DNA of 64,000 bases. Origin: Acanthosepion esculentum. Its lineage: Eukaryota; Mollusca; Cephalopoda; Sepiida; Sepiidae. The DNA is taken from contig OZ038496.1 in the NCBI GenBank assembly GCA_964036315.1, forward strand, positions 13,994,622-14,058,621, written 5' to 3'. Positions within the stretch are counted from its first letter, which is position 1, and every line of letters begins with the position of its first letter. The position numbers and the translations under genes were made by a program. Below are positions 34,750-46,556 of the stretch, piece after piece. The notes beneath the pieces were generated by a model that was not told where the DNA came from, did not search any database, and saw only the letters and a program-made list of their open reading frames with translations.

Positions 34750-35012
34750 CAGTGGTTGCCAACTGGTGGTCCATGCAAAATTTTTAATGGTCTGTAGAAA
34801 AATTGGGACATTATTTAAATTTTTATGAAACTTCAAATTTTCAATTTGTTTTATTTAAATAATTCCACTATAACTTTGTTACCTTTAATGGGTGCATTTT
34901 ATATTAATAAAATAAAAGTTTCCTGATTATTATTATATAAATGTATTTACCTTCTTTTTTTTTTTGAATTCATATTAGTGGTCCATGAAGTTCAAACGGT
35001 TGGTGACCACTG
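34750..35012. mobile_element. Non-autonomous hAT-type element 2
   Basis: Begins cagtggttgccaactggtgg and ends cggttggtgaccactg, again with hAT-like inverted ends. The copy of atctagac at 34742-34749 is its left duplication and 35013-35020 its right one. It is therefore adjacent to element 1 and shares a target octamer with it. Confidence 0.8.
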
Positions 35013-35020
35013 ATCTAGAC

Positions 35021-35209
35021 TACTTAATCTATTGTAGCACATGATAAAAAAAAAAAGATTTAAAGATTTTTTGTTTTGGTTTATTTACGGGAATGAATTT
35101 ACATAAACTATTAACTTTTATAATAATTAATAAAAAAAAATTAAATGGGGGGGGGGGGATTTGTGGCCTGGAATGCTTAATATATAGTAGTATGAGAAAA
35201 AACTATGGA

Positions 35210-35240
<31 letters not shown>

Positions 35241-35586
35241 TATTTCTGGTCACATCATCTATTGTGCATCACCCCCAATTAATAATGAAAAATAAAAATA
35301 AAAATTATTAGGGTTTGTATTAACAATTTAAAAGCAATCACTATTATAGCTTTGATGATACACTTTGTCAAATGCAACCATGTTGGTGTCCAAAGAATAA
35401 ATTCATTTTGCAGCATACCTGGTAGGAACGACTAACTCTTACAATAACATTTTGAGCATTGTATATTTTATGCTTGACACAATCAGTTTTTTCTTATAAA
35501 ATTCAAATATAAGAATAGAATAAAAATATTAAACCCAGAAGATTACTTCAAGGTTTCTGATTTTACAGATTGTAAAAATTACTTAC
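35021..35586. other. Intron with G and A homopolymer runs
   Basis: Homopolymers at 35148-35158 (G) and 35211-35236 (A). The 72-codon ORF at 35093-35311 crosses both and is not credible. Confidence 0.5.
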
Positions 35587-35697
35587 CGTACCACTTCCAG
35601 TGACAATCAAGTTTGGCCGAGCAGTAGGGCCACTCATCAACCAAGATTTGTACACATAATACATTGAGGTATTGACCATAGGATGCCAAAGGAAATC
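35587..35697 (-). CDS. CASD1: CASD1 exon, luminal domain (DFLWHP block)
   Basis: 111 bases, exactly 37 codons, phase 0 at both ends, with attgtag acceptor and gtaagt donor. It begins DFLWHPMVNTSMYYVY and ends RPNLIVTGSGT. Human CASD1 has DFLWHPEVNGSM and then a hydrophobic IVAGAAT strand at the same places, so this is the second conserved block of the esterase-like fold. Confidence 0.95.
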
Positions 35698-36379
35698 CTA
35701 CAATAGAATTTGAAGTTGTAGAATCAATAAATGCTACAAATTAAAAAAAAAATCAACCAAGGGATTATACAGGGAAAGGAATGGTTTAGAAGTGTGTCTG
35801 GAATACCACACTGACAGAAATAGACACTTTTCATCAGTTTAATTTAGTTTTTCTGAAGAGAATTTTCAACAAAATTCGAAATCCTTTGGCTTTCAGTGTG
35901 GCTGCTTTTCGTCTAAAACCAAATCTAGAAATACATTTATGAATATGAAAATATGCAGTTATACGTTTTATTAAAGAATGGCACTTTTTTAAGAATATTT
36001 TAATATCGTTTTGTACCTGTCAACATAACTTTTGGTTTCTCCCAAAGGTGAATGCAAAAATAATCAGCTAAAATTTATGTACAGTTCTAGAGTGCTTTTC
36101 CATAGACTGTTAACTCTTAGCTATTTACAAAAATCGTTTCCAATCTTATATAGGCTGTCTGTATTATGATCATAGTGATATTACTGATCTCAGTCACCAC
36201 ATGCTGAAAAGAACAGCGGCTTTATTATCTCCATTCAGTCATATTATTTTGGTATTTTCACAGAGAATCTAAAATGGTTACTTATCAAATACCACTGTAG
36301 AAAATTAAAAAGGTATTTCAAAAAATACATTTTATTCAAATTAAAAGGTATTTTATAAAAGGCTATTATCACTGTATAG

Positions 36380-36780
36380 TGAACTTCTACATAAGTGTGT
36401 TCTTCCATGTTACCTTGGCTGCTAGGAGAAGGATAGTCTGGAACTTATTCTATAGTGGTGACAGGAGGACTGGAGGGGGGGACTGTTTACCCCCCCCCCT
36501 CTTCCACAGTAATTCTGTAACTACTTTACTGGCCGTTTCAAAGCTCCCAAAATTCTTCTCACTGTACTTTCCCCTCATTACCCTCTCACCAGCTCCCTCT
36601 AACTACTTCAAGCGATAAACTAAGCTGATATCCCTCCCACCCAATCCACCATCACTACCCTCAGAACACTTAACCTATTTCTGTACGGTGATCATAACGT
36701 CAACTGTAATATTACTATGCGGTGATAATAGTTACTCCCTTTTATAGAAGCTTTCAGAATTGACATTGAATTTCTAAACT
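36380..36780. other. Unassigned CT-rich segment
   Basis: Pyrimidine-rich plus strand with a 79-codon ORF (36379-36618) and a C run at 36490-36499. No splice-consistent ends or family match. It may be an old insertion. Confidence 0.3.
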
Positions 36781-36817
36781 GACTCCCCTTCCTCAGATGC
36801 AATATGATTTTTAATTA

Positions 36818-37298
36818 CTGTATTTTCTGGTTTACATGACGTTGTGGCTTGGAAAATGAACCTTAATTTTAGAAAGAAATTTCTAAGAAAAAAAAAAAAA
36901 AAAGTCATTCTCATACAAAAACAAATTCACCATGCATCCCTCACATACTGGTGCCCGGTATTGTTTACATTAATCACTCGTCCGATTTTGTTTGTATGGC
37001 AATGACATACTAATCAAGAGCAGAAAGGGTCCCGCCGCTGCTAGTAAACAGAGCATGTTTAAGCTTGTGGCTTGGCTCCAGGAAGGTATATAGAAAGGCT
37101 GAATTAGATAGATTGTTAACATTATAGCGTGATGATTCAACATACCAATCTATGTCCCTATCAGTCAAGCCAATTAGTTGACTGTCCAAGATTACTTGAG
37201 CCTGGGCATTGCCTTACATTCATCTTGGAAGATGCCCATGTATTTTTCATGGTATTTTTTTAGAAAAAAAAGTGCATCTTGTAAGCCAGAAAATACAG
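36818..37298. mobile_element. Cut-and-paste DNA transposon remnant with TIRs and TA flanks
   Basis: Left end ctgtattttctggtttaca, right end reverse complement ctgtattttctggcttacaa, bordered by TA on both sides (36816-36817 and 37299-37300). Total 481 bases. TA duplication and size fit a non-autonomous Tc1/mariner/pogo-class element. The interior is not coding. Confidence 0.75.
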
Positions 37299-37299
37299 T

Positions 37300-38412
37300 A
37301 AAAAAAAACAAAACAAAACTAAAATGAAAGGACAAAAATATATGCATCTATAATAAAAAAAAAAATTCCTCTATTTATATAAAGCAGCATCAAAATTCCT
37401 GTACCGAATGTAAAAAGGTTTACAAAGAAGAAACAGGAGAAAAGAGCTACAAGTAAATAAATTCAGGAAGGGATTAAAAGCAAGGAAAACATTTATTAAA
37501 AGGCAGAAGTGTGGCTGTAACCAAACTGGAAAGAAACTAAAGTCTTTCTTAAACTAGTTTCATGCTTGCTTTGTGGCGAAGATAGCTGTGTATTACCTAC
37601 TTCAATTTGTTAATGTTTGAGTTCTAGTAAACGCCAGATTGTGAATGCTGATTTTCAAGGTACGTGAACTTCCCTCACCCGCTTGAAAGACTGACATAAC
37701 AATCTTCCTTTCTTGTGTCTGTGCCAGACTACAAACAGTTACTGAAAAGATCACATCAAGACCAAGATTAGGGGTAAAATAAAAATTTTAATGTTTGTTC
37801 AGGTTTCAAGCAAAAGTGCATCAAGCCAAAAACTTTTCAGCACCTCTTTGCAAATTAACATTAGTAAATATCTACTACAATCTGTCATATTTGTCAGGTC
37901 ATTCCATGATGATGAAAAATAAACTTATGCCCAAGTACAACCACTTCCATGGCTTTATTGTTAATTTCCTTGCTACTGATGACTCATTAGTTGAATAGGT
38001 CACCTACATTTTAAGCCACATGCTGCATTGGTAGCATGATGTAATAACTTGTAATGTCAGGTAAGTCTACTCACTGACCTACACACTTTGTTTCATAGAT
38101 TGCAAGTGAAATCAGGCTGTACACCATAGATTGTGTTGTCCTGGCAATGTGTTTGACTAATCAAACCAGCTTTTGGAAGGCACATGCACCTGCATTCTGC
38201 ACAGGTGAAAGTCTCTTTAGTACCTTTTCCTGTGAGGGGGGCTTACATTCTCCATGTAGCAAGCAACTTGTTTTAGCTCGATGTATTCAGATCCTACCCT
38301 TTTCAATATTATTATGACATGATAATGTCATAATTGCATCAAGGATAAAAGATAATGACAAAAATGTTCCTAAAAACTATCAGACTTAGTTAATATTTTC
38401 TGAAGTTCAGAG
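37300..38412. other. Intron without recognisable element
   Basis: AT-rich sequence. The 67-codon ORF at 37795-37998 has no supporting context. Confidence 0.5.
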
Positions 38413-38644
38413 AGGTATTTTCATTAGTCGGACTATTGTCCTCATCTTTGTCGCCATATTTGTCACAACGTTTCGGCCGTTGTACGCTCCGGCCTTCTTC
38501 AGGTGGTTGGAATTTCGAACCGAACCCTTTATTTCGATCACTGGGGTAGACTGTTCTAGTTCCACGAGCCATGTTTGATGTTGTGACTAATGTAAATACT
38601 GTACATAATACCTCATCTCAGAAATATAGACAGGTATTTTCATT
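38413..38644 (+). mobile_element. SINE A, textbook 5 prime inverted copy with 13-bp target duplication
   Basis: The direct repeat aggtattttcatt (38413-38425 and 38632-38644) encloses an inverted body (38426 to about 38575, landmarks ttagtcggactattgtcctc and ccttcttcaggtgg) followed by the forward tail gactaatgtaaatactg and acctcatctcagaaatata. Both parts meet near gactaatg, as twin priming predicts. The ORF at 38390-38572 is a reading of it. Confidence 0.85.
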
Positions 38645-38794
38645 CTTCCAAACATTTTTCAATGTTGCCTTTCTATCTTTATTCTTGTTAACAACATTTC
38701 TGACAACATGCTTTTGGGGGCTTTCCATCAATCTTAAGCTTTCTGGGAGCCTTCAATCAGCCATGCTTTCTGGTGGTGGTGGTTCTTCCGTCTT

Positions 38795-38878
38795 GCGCCT
38801 TGCGGGAGGGGGACACTTCCTTGCGCCTTGCGGGAGGGGGACACTTCCTTCCGTCTTGCGGGAGGGGGACACTTCCTT
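38795..38878. repeat. 28-bp minisatellite, 3 copies
   Basis: Units start at 38795, 38823 and 38851, each ending ggagggggacacttcctt. The third unit begins ccgtcttgcggg instead of gcgccttgcggg. GC-rich for this locus. The 126-codon ORF at 38571-38951 crosses it. Confidence 0.9.
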
Positions 38879-38899
38879 CAGTCTTATGTTTTCTTTTTT

Positions 38900-40026
38900 T
38901 GAGTGGGTGTCCTTCAGGCTTACACTGATGGATGAGCTTCCTTCAGTCTAATACTTTCAGGACTTCTATGTTGCCTCCAGTAGCTTAGTTTTTAATCTTC
39001 CGAATAAGAAAAGTTTGTTTTCTAATTCATCTCCTCTACAAAAACTTATTGAAAAAAGAAGAAACTTTTTAACTTCTGAAGACTGTAACATACAAAGCTA
39101 AAGAATGCATTGACTAAAAATAATGATATTAGTTTGAATGAATAGTTAATCTGGTAGCTACAAATGGCATCATGCATACAGTCAAGATTTTTTTCAACAT
39201 TTAAACTGCACTGATTATATCAACTTTACTTAAAAGCTATTAAAGTGTAAGTTGCATTATAAATATTTTTTATCAATCCAAGAAAAGGTTAAACAAACAT
39301 CAGTGATGATGTTTAAGATATACATTATTTGGTTTTGGGTGTTCTAAAAATCATTTAGACAATGTCTAGAAAACTTAATTCATGGAATAAAAATAAGTTT
39401 TCTGGTGATGTACATTCCTTGGTCCTACCACTCCTGACCTTTACAACTGAGACCCCCCCCCCACATACCACATACACAAAGATGAATCATCCCCATTCCG
39501 TTTGTAAGAAATAAGTTCCATTTGGACAGATTCTTACAAAGGACTGATGCTTTGTGGAATGGAGACTCCTGGCAGGATGTTTTCCCAATCAGTACAATCT
39601 TGACCTCTTCAAGTCTTGGTTTCTTGCCTTTTCTTAGGCTCATACAACACCACACAGCAACACTACCTTGAGTGGCTCTTGGGTCTTGCATTGGTAGAAC
39701 ATTAGTATATTAAAAAAAAAAAGAAAAAAAAGGTGGAGTACTTCTTTCATGAATTTAGTTTATCATCATTATCAAAAAAGTTTCTTAATGTACAAAACAC
39801 AAACAAAAACAATTAAATCAATTGCACAAAAACAAAATGCAGACAGAAGAGTAAATGTTTAATGAACACAAACTAACTAGACTCTAGACAGGCGGTTTTG
39901 ATGAAGGTAGATATAAAAATGTTAGAGTCTGGTTGATTTAGGTTTCTACAAGAAAATCAATTCTTGGCAGAGAAAGGGTTACAAAAAGGATTAAAAACAG
40001 CTCAAATGGGAAGAAGAATCACATAC
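38900..40026. other. Intron without recognisable element
   Basis: AT-rich. ORF 39425-39691 on the minus strand has no family resemblance or splice-consistent ends. A C run sits at 39453-39462. Confidence 0.45.
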
Positions 40027-40213
40027 CACGCTGGCACTGATTTGGTCGTCAATGTAATGTATGTCTTTGTGCTCTTTTCCCTCTTTAACTTCACTGGTGC
40101 TCACCAAATTCATAAATTCAAAATAAAGCTGTCGTATCCGTGAGTCTCCAACAAATGCTATGTGATTGCGTCCACCCCAATAAGATATATAATGCATACA
40201 CATTCGTACATCT
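40027..40213 (-). CDS. CASD1: CASD1 exon with catalytic GDSR motif
   Basis: 187 bases, entered after TC of a split serine codon and ending in phase 0 at a GTATGT donor. It encodes NHIAFVGDSRIRQLYFEF, matching human HIAFIGDSRIRQLFYSF. The serine of GDS is the nucleophile position (human Ser94). The rest aligns with the variable segment before the DFLWHP block. It is separated from the previous exon by the largest complete intron in the window (8731 bases). Confidence 0.96.
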
Positions 40214-40510
40214 CTGAAAAATTAAAAGAGCCAATGAAGAACACATTTAAAAAAACAAAAAACAAAAAAAATACAAAAAACAAAAAAAAACAAAAAGAAA
40301 ATAAAAAAAATGTTTTTTTTGTATTATTAATAAATGTTACTAATGGACACAGATGATAATCATTATTTTTACTGAAGTTGGAGAAGTCATTTTAAACAGA
40401 GACAAAGTCAGTAAAAATCTATCAACTCCAACTTTAAAAAAAAAAAATACAACATGTTAATAATATTAAAACTCAATTTTCAGTATCAACATTTTCATTT
40501 TCAGGAAAAA

Positions 40511-40650
40511 AGCAATTTTTACACTTTTCAGACTGTTGTCCTCATCTTATCCCAATGTGAATATGGCAACAAAGATGAGGACAACAGTCCAAACAATGTA
40601 AATAATTGCAATACTTCATCTGAGAAATATAGACAGATATTTGCAATTTT
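40511..40650 (+). mobile_element. SINE A tail fragment with short inverted 5 prime part
   Basis: cagactgttgtcctcatctt (40529-40548) is the inverse of aagatgaggacaacagtc downstream, and the forward tail follows to gaaatatagacag. A possible duplication gcaatttt lies on both sides (about 40511 and 40643). A-rich low-complexity sequence (40240-40320) precedes it. Confidence 0.6.
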
Positions 40651-41169
40651 GCATGACTAAATTTTTCAAATATAAAAAAAAAAGCTTTCTTTGTAATTTG
40701 AATATTTAAGCATTTCATTACAAGTTAAAATGGAAAATATTTTGATTCTCAGGATTCAAATGTTATAAATCATGTTTTCCATTTCATTGATTTACATTGG
40801 GATAAGTATGAAATTTTGAAAAGAAAAAATATTTGACATCTTGTGAAAAGCATTTAATGCTGAAAAGCGACATAATCATACAAAAGATACAAAATAGAAT
40901 ATGGAGAAAAAAACTTTTAAAATAATTCCTAGTAGAAATTCAGTTATTTTATAATTTAAACAAAAATTACTTGATTCATTTTAGTACCTCTCATTTGAAA
41001 AACAAAATCACAAACTTGTTCGACAACAGTCCAATCCTTTTACTACTAAATTATAGCCACTGGTGTGTCTTGTTAATATAATTGCTTTAAGTAACTTTGT
41101 CAAATATAATTTATCTTCCATACGTAAATTGGTAATGCTTACAAATACAAAATAGTATGTGCTTTGCCA

Positions 41170-41400
41170 GGACTACATAGGGTTTTGAATTCAGAGTTGT
41201 CATCCTCCTAGACTGGCTACAAATCAAGGCTGAAGAGACCCGTATATTCTACTATTTAACTTGTAGCTGGTGGGGGGGGGGGTCATACTTTCCCAAAGGT
41301 ATTTGTGCATAAATGAATGTAATGAACTCAAGTGGTATTTGAACTTGGCTCTGCAATTTCTCATTCTGAGTTCCTATCCATTACACCACTGGCACATCAC
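41170..41400 (-). mobile_element. SINE B copy, minus strand
   Basis: Minus-strand head with ccagtggtgtaatggatag, then aggaactcagaatgagaaat, B-box-like agttcaaataccac, then core acctttgggaaagtatgacc. The poly-G run at 41272-41281 interrupts the core. Confidence 0.65.
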
Positions 41401-41689
41401 AAGACAAGACTAAAGATAAATATTTGGTGTAATTAAAATATGGCAGAATAGATTCTGCAAAGTTGTTCATTGTTGTGATGACGTAAGAGTGATTTTGCCA
41501 GATGCCAGCAAGAATCAGTGCATATGCTAAGCTATAAGGACCTCTTTAGTAGGCCTAGCATAGAAATAAATACAATATGGGAGCCATTAATGGAGAAAGA
41601 GAAATGGCAAAGCAGCCACAGTAGAAAAGAGAAGTCTTCATGAGTGCAAGTAGCAGCCTTCAAAGCTGGCAGGTTAAATTCGAGGTTCC

Positions 41690-41960
41690 AAGTTCTCCTC
41701 TTGGCAGTGTGTGCTTGGGCTTAGTGGAAACAAGGTCAGCCATAACTGAGCAATACTAAATAAGAACCAGACAAGATATCCCGAAACATGGTCAGCAGAA
41801 CAAGAACAATCTAATTTAAATAAAGGGTTCAATTCGAAATTCACTGAATGTTAATCAGATCAACAAGCACCTGGTGATGGCTGGAGGGCACAACTATCAA
41901 AATGTTGTAATAACAACAACAATAAACACGAAGACAATTCCGCATGTAAATAGTGAGTAA
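41690..41960 (+). mobile_element. SINE A-related variant copy, plus strand
   Basis: Contains gagcaatactaaataagaac, gacaagatatcccgaaacat, aaataaagggttcaattcg, cacctggtgatggctggagg and gaagacaattccgcatg. The order is that of SINE A but the first third differs, which defines a subfamily shared with 16430-16680 and 46510-46760. Confidence 0.6.
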
Positions 41961-41974
41961 CCTACTTAACAGGT

Positions 41975-42100
41975 TTGTGTGAATGGTGGTCAGAAAAAGG
42001 ACAAAGAAGGATGGTGAAGAGTCAAAAGTTACAAAAGGCAGGAAGTTGTGGAGAGCCATAACCATGAACGTCTTGAAAGAACAAGGCATATATAAGACAA
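41975..42100 (+). pseudogene. LINE 3 prime coding tail fragment
   Basis: The plus strand reads VTKGRKLWRAITMNVLKEQG, a form of the W(R)AMIVNVL..HGT tail of the endonuclease/RT LINEs also present at 51860-51960. It is the last few dozen codons only. Confidence 0.5.
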
Positions 42101-42894
42101 GTAAATTTATGTATATACATCAACAACTACATAGCTTAAGGATTAAAAATACCTTTATTATAGACAAATATTTCTTTTTCCACATAATCTCCTGTATCAA
42201 TTTAAGCCAACACTCCTCAATTAATCACACAGATTGAATATTAGACAGTGAAAATTTCTGATTAAAATAATCTACCTTCATATTAATAGAAACAGTCTGT
42301 TTTTTTCTTAACTCCAATTGATGAAAATTGAGAGTTAAAAAAAGTTCAGCTGTTATTGATTTATTAGTAAGTATTCTGTACTATATATTATATATATATA
42401 TGAAGAATGAATAATAGTTATCCCAGCTCAGGTTGTATCAGATAAAATATCATAGCATCTATTTCAAGGTTTTCATTGTGGTATAAAGAAAGGTATTACC
42501 CATAACCTATAAGTGGTTTCTTGCATTTGAATCAATTCATGAAAATGAAGAAGATTTGATAAAAACAAAACAATCTTTAACAAGTGTGTGAGAGAGGAGG
42601 GGGTATCAAATGACATCAAGGAGTTCACTGTTGCAAAGAATCAACATATTTTGTCTTTGCTAACTTGCTGAAGACCAAGTGTTGTTGTACTCAACTTAAA
42701 GTTTACTCAATTGATACTTTTTAATGACTTGTGTTATATTAGAGTTTCAAATAGACTGGGTGATCAAAATAAAAGGGGGTGAGTAGAAAATTTCTGAATA
42801 ATAACTACAATAATTATAATGAAATTCTTTATCCTGAAATACTCACAGCCTAAATTATGCTATAGGTTAAATAGCAAAGGTAGACAGAGTTTGT

Positions 42895-43030
42895 TCATCT
42901 TGAGTGACAATCAGTCTAAGAGAAGGAAAACTGAATTTCAAACCAAGGAGAAGGCAATGGGAAATCACTCAATGATCCTTTATCAAAAATAAGGCGTCCC
43001 TTTGAGTAAGACTGCTATCTAAAATAAATT
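42895..43030 (+). mobile_element. SINE B middle and tail fragment
   Basis: Contains caatcagtctaagagaagg, aaaactgaatttcaaacc and aaggcaatgggaaatcactc, which correspond to the middle of the SINE B copy at 18690-18770. Confidence 0.5.
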
Positions 43031-43274
43031 CAAAACCCCAATTCCAGACAGGCATTCAAGTGCGGATGAGGATTGGCATTAAGTTGTGCCAATCTGAAAT
43101 AGACTTTACCCACATGAGGTAACTTGGGATTTTTTTTGCTGGAAAGAATAAAAAAAAAAAGAATAAAAAACAATACTCTGTTATAATAAATACAGAGAAC
43201 TCTGTGGATCAGTTTTAATATTAGGTATTACTAGGTTCCACCTGGATTATATACCAACGGATCTATCACCTGTG

Positions 43275-43276
<2 letters not shown>

Positions 43277-43340
<64 letters not shown>

Positions 43341-43345
43341 GTCTG
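43277..43345. repeat. (AT)n microsatellite with (GTAT)n edge
   Basis: About 50 bases of alternating AT followed by gtatgtatgtatg. The ORF 43275-43463 is produced by it. Confidence 0.9.
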
Positions 43346-43899
43346 TCATTTGCAGACAGTACTGTTTCACTGTATCACAGCTTTTCAGTGCAACTAGACA
43401 TCTGAATGCCTCAAGCCCAGATCGAAACCTAACCAATTTGATTTCAGTCAGAGTCCCTACCACTGAGCTAGCTTCACTTGACAGAATGAGTCGGCCAAAT
43501 CTAGTGTATTGTTTTTACAAATGTAAACAAATGTTCAACAATCGAAGTGCTCCATTCATTTTATATAAGAAAAAAAAAAACAACAACAAAAAACAAAAAA
43601 CAGAAAAAGTCATCACTACTCTCATTCCAAATCATGGTTTCTGGAGACAATGCAACAAGAACTGATGCCTTTTATAGGAAAGAACATTGATTGTAACAAG
43701 TTTTTTTTTGGGTGGGAGGGGGATATCTAAAGATAGGATGCAGCAGAAATATCTCACATAATGGTAAGATATTAACTAGATGAAGACACCATTGCCACTA
43801 ATGTCTATGGTATAAGTGGCAATGGTATATGTGGGCCAGTATTTCTGCCATATCATATATAAGGAAATCAGCCCCAAATGATTTGGAGTTTGAGTCCTA

Positions 43900-44300
43900 A
43901 TAATAATAATAGCAGGGTATGAATAGATTAAGATCATTTTTTGCACAAAAGATGCTACATTTTAATGCTATTATTTGGAAACAAAAAATAATATATTCAA
44001 AAATGCTATGTCCCTTTAAGATGTAGGCAATTCTGGCTCTCCACAGATTCATTTTTTTTATCCTCTGTGGATTGCCATGACTTATTGCAAAAGATATTGA
44101 AGTAGTTTCCTGTTTTTTCTCCATAGTTTGAAATTCAAAATTTTCTTTTTCTTAGATTGATTATTACCCAATTCTAGATAGCTCACCCTACTATTTAACC
44201 AATAGCCGGAGGGGAAGAGAGAGGGATTCCTGCCTTTCCCAAGTGTAAAAATGAACACAGCAAGCAAGGCTGAAACTTCTGTTTCCCTATTCCACTTTCT
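43900..44300 (-). mobile_element. SINE B copy with LINE-like 3 prime tail, minus strand
   Basis: On the minus strand: tRNA-like part near 44290, core cacttgggaaaggcaggaat and ctccggctattgg, then a tail reading NLWRARIAYILKGHSIF in one frame. The tail matches the LINE-like ends at 18820-18860. A trinucleotide (aat)n run at 43902-43911 follows, as expected for an insertion tail. Confidence 0.55.
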
Positions 44301-44336
44301 GTACATCCAAAAATCAATTAAAATATCATAAAACAA

Positions 44337-45235
44337 TGTAAATAATGAGTAAAGAATGCATAGATATGTGTCGTCTTTTACTTCTCAAGTTTAGTCTTAT
44401 GGAAAATAAAAAAGACTTATTGATCTTTTATCATTTCATCAATCAAGAATAATAATAAAGAGAAAAAAAGAAATTATAAAAAAAAAAGTAGTAAAATTGA
44501 GTTTGGTTTTATTGGATATGAAATCAATAAGTGAAAACAGCCACTGGCTGTTGATTTGTGTTGCCTTGAACTGATTGGGAATTTAATGACATATGATACC
44601 CACACAAAGTTATTTATTTTCAGGGTGTGACTGAAAATGGATACAAAGTGAATTTAGTTTTTGATGGAGGAAAAAAAAAAAAAAAACAGGGTGGCAGGGG
44701 AAGACTAACATAAAAATGCAGAAAGTACTTAAATAAATGAGAAAAAGAGAGTAAGTTAAATTCTGAGGTTGGGTGGAGACCTGATTTACATGTTGAGGGA
44801 ATGATAAAAGATAAAAGGAAGAAATACTTAGACCTAATAAAGAGAATCTATTTTATAATAGAAAACACAATGTGACTTTATGTAGTTATTGGCCATGCAG
44901 CCCAATCTCTCCTTATTAATGAGATTTTCCATTGTTATGATAACGGGAGATTACTTTATGCCAATAAGAAAACCAGCCTTGTGTTATAACAATAGAATAT
45001 TTCATTAGTAAGGGAAACCAGACTGTCCATACACTGCTTGTTTCATGTTGGTTTTCTTTAGATAGATATTTTTTTACTTTTAATGATTTAAAAAAAAAAA
45101 AAAAAGTCCTTTCTTACATGCAACACTAGAACTAATTTTATCAATAAAATCTTTACACATGCAGAAAATAAGAACCAATGAAAATGTAAAATTGCTTAAA
45201 TATTGCCATCATTTTCCAGCAGTAAATTAGTTTCT
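44337..45235. other. Intron, AT-rich, nothing recognised
   Basis: Homopurine-biased and A-rich stretches (44475-44485, 44667-44684, 45090-45105). No gene, terminal repeat or SINE landmark seen. Confidence 0.5.
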
Positions 45236-45239
45236 AGTT

Positions 45240-45470
45240 TATGGATGCATTGTGCTGTAATGGATACTGGCTTGGAATGAAAACTTGGAGAGCAGAGTTC
45301 AAATTTCAATCAAGTTTGTTATTTTCACTTATGGGAAAAGTATGAATCCATCTATTCTCCCCTCAGCTATGGATAAATAGCAGAACAGACTGGGCCCTAT
45401 AGGTGTGTTTGGCAACTAGTCTAGATAAAGAAAAACTGACTTCAAACCAGCTTGTGGTGGTCCCACAACC
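45240..45470 (+). mobile_element. SINE B copy, plus strand
   Basis: Head ttgtgctgtaatggatactg, then B-box-like gagttcaaatttcaa, core atgggaaaagtatgaatcc, then cagctatggataaatagc and caactagtctagataaag. It provides the forward view of the family. Confidence 0.65.
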
Positions 45471-45839
45471 CTAATGAATTATGGGATTGTGAGTTTTTTA
45501 AATATTATAAACAAAGCAGATTAGGTTACAACAAAAATATTTCATTAGATTTCAGGAAAGAGTATTACAAATGATTTTATTCAAATTTACTCTTTAAAAG
45601 TAGCTTATTACATTTATTAAGCATCAAAAAAATTTTTTCAACACAAACATCAGATATCAAAAATTGAATTTCTTCTCAGTTGTTCTTAATATCAGAATAT
45701 TTTAACCGATTCATTCTCAAACTATAGTGATTTTTTTTCTTGTGATGTCAAGAATAGCTGATTAAAGGACATATGGAGAAAAAAAAATTTCCAATTCAAC
45801 ACTTTCAAACTTCAATTTCTGGGATGAATTGGTTGGTTG

Positions 45840-46200
45840 CATTTGCTTAACAGCATATCAACCTGTAGGAGTTAATTAATGCCGAAATCTAAACATTTTG
45901 TATGCAATTTTATTTGGGGGGCGGGCCCAGGGAGAGATAATAATGGTTTTAGTGATACAAGTCCTACTAATTAACCCATAGCTGGGAGAGAAGAGATGGA
46001 TCCATACCTTTCTCAAAGGTATTTGTGTCTAAGGGAATATAACAAACTCAATAGGAATTAGAACTTGGCTCTGCAATTAACAATTCTGAGCCATTGTCCA
46101 TTACACCATCCACATATTCTGGTACTTCCAAGCAGTCACCCATCTAGGTACTAACCAGACTTGACATTGCTTTAACTTTGATGATTAAATGGGAACTGGT
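45840..46200 (-). mobile_element. SINE B copy with alternative tail, minus strand, nearly full length
   Basis: On the minus strand: gatggtgtaatggacaatg, B-box-like region near 46060, core acctttgagaaaggtatgg and ctcccagctatgg, then gcattaattaactcctac and ggttgatatgctgt. The tail differs from that of the copies at 18590 and 43900, so at least two SINE subtypes share one head and core. Confidence 0.65.
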
Positions 46201-46284
46201 ATTTTAATGTGGCGTGGCCCATAAGCTTTTCTGCGATGAGAATTATCATTATTTATATTCAAATTAATGTCTGTTTTTGTTGTT

Positions 46285-46521
46285 ATCATAGCATCATTTT
46301 GGCTGTTGCGACCTTCGGCCTTTTTTCAGGTAACCATCATTTAAAAGTGAATGCTTTATTTCATTCTGCTGTCCACATCTTTTTTTTTTTTTTTTTTTTA
46401 CTGTTATTGCTAGCCCTGTTTCCACAGAGTCCAAATCAGAACTGTGGATTGAACTCAAAATTACTATACCATAAAATTCATAAATCAATACTTTAATCCA
46501 CAATAATAACTGAGCAGTACT

Positions 46522-46556
<35 letters not shown>

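Noticed and set aside
43275..43665. Overlapping ORFs of 62 and 112 codons
   Set aside because: One consists of the (AT)n run. The other has no family resemblance and ends in A-rich low-complexity sequence.
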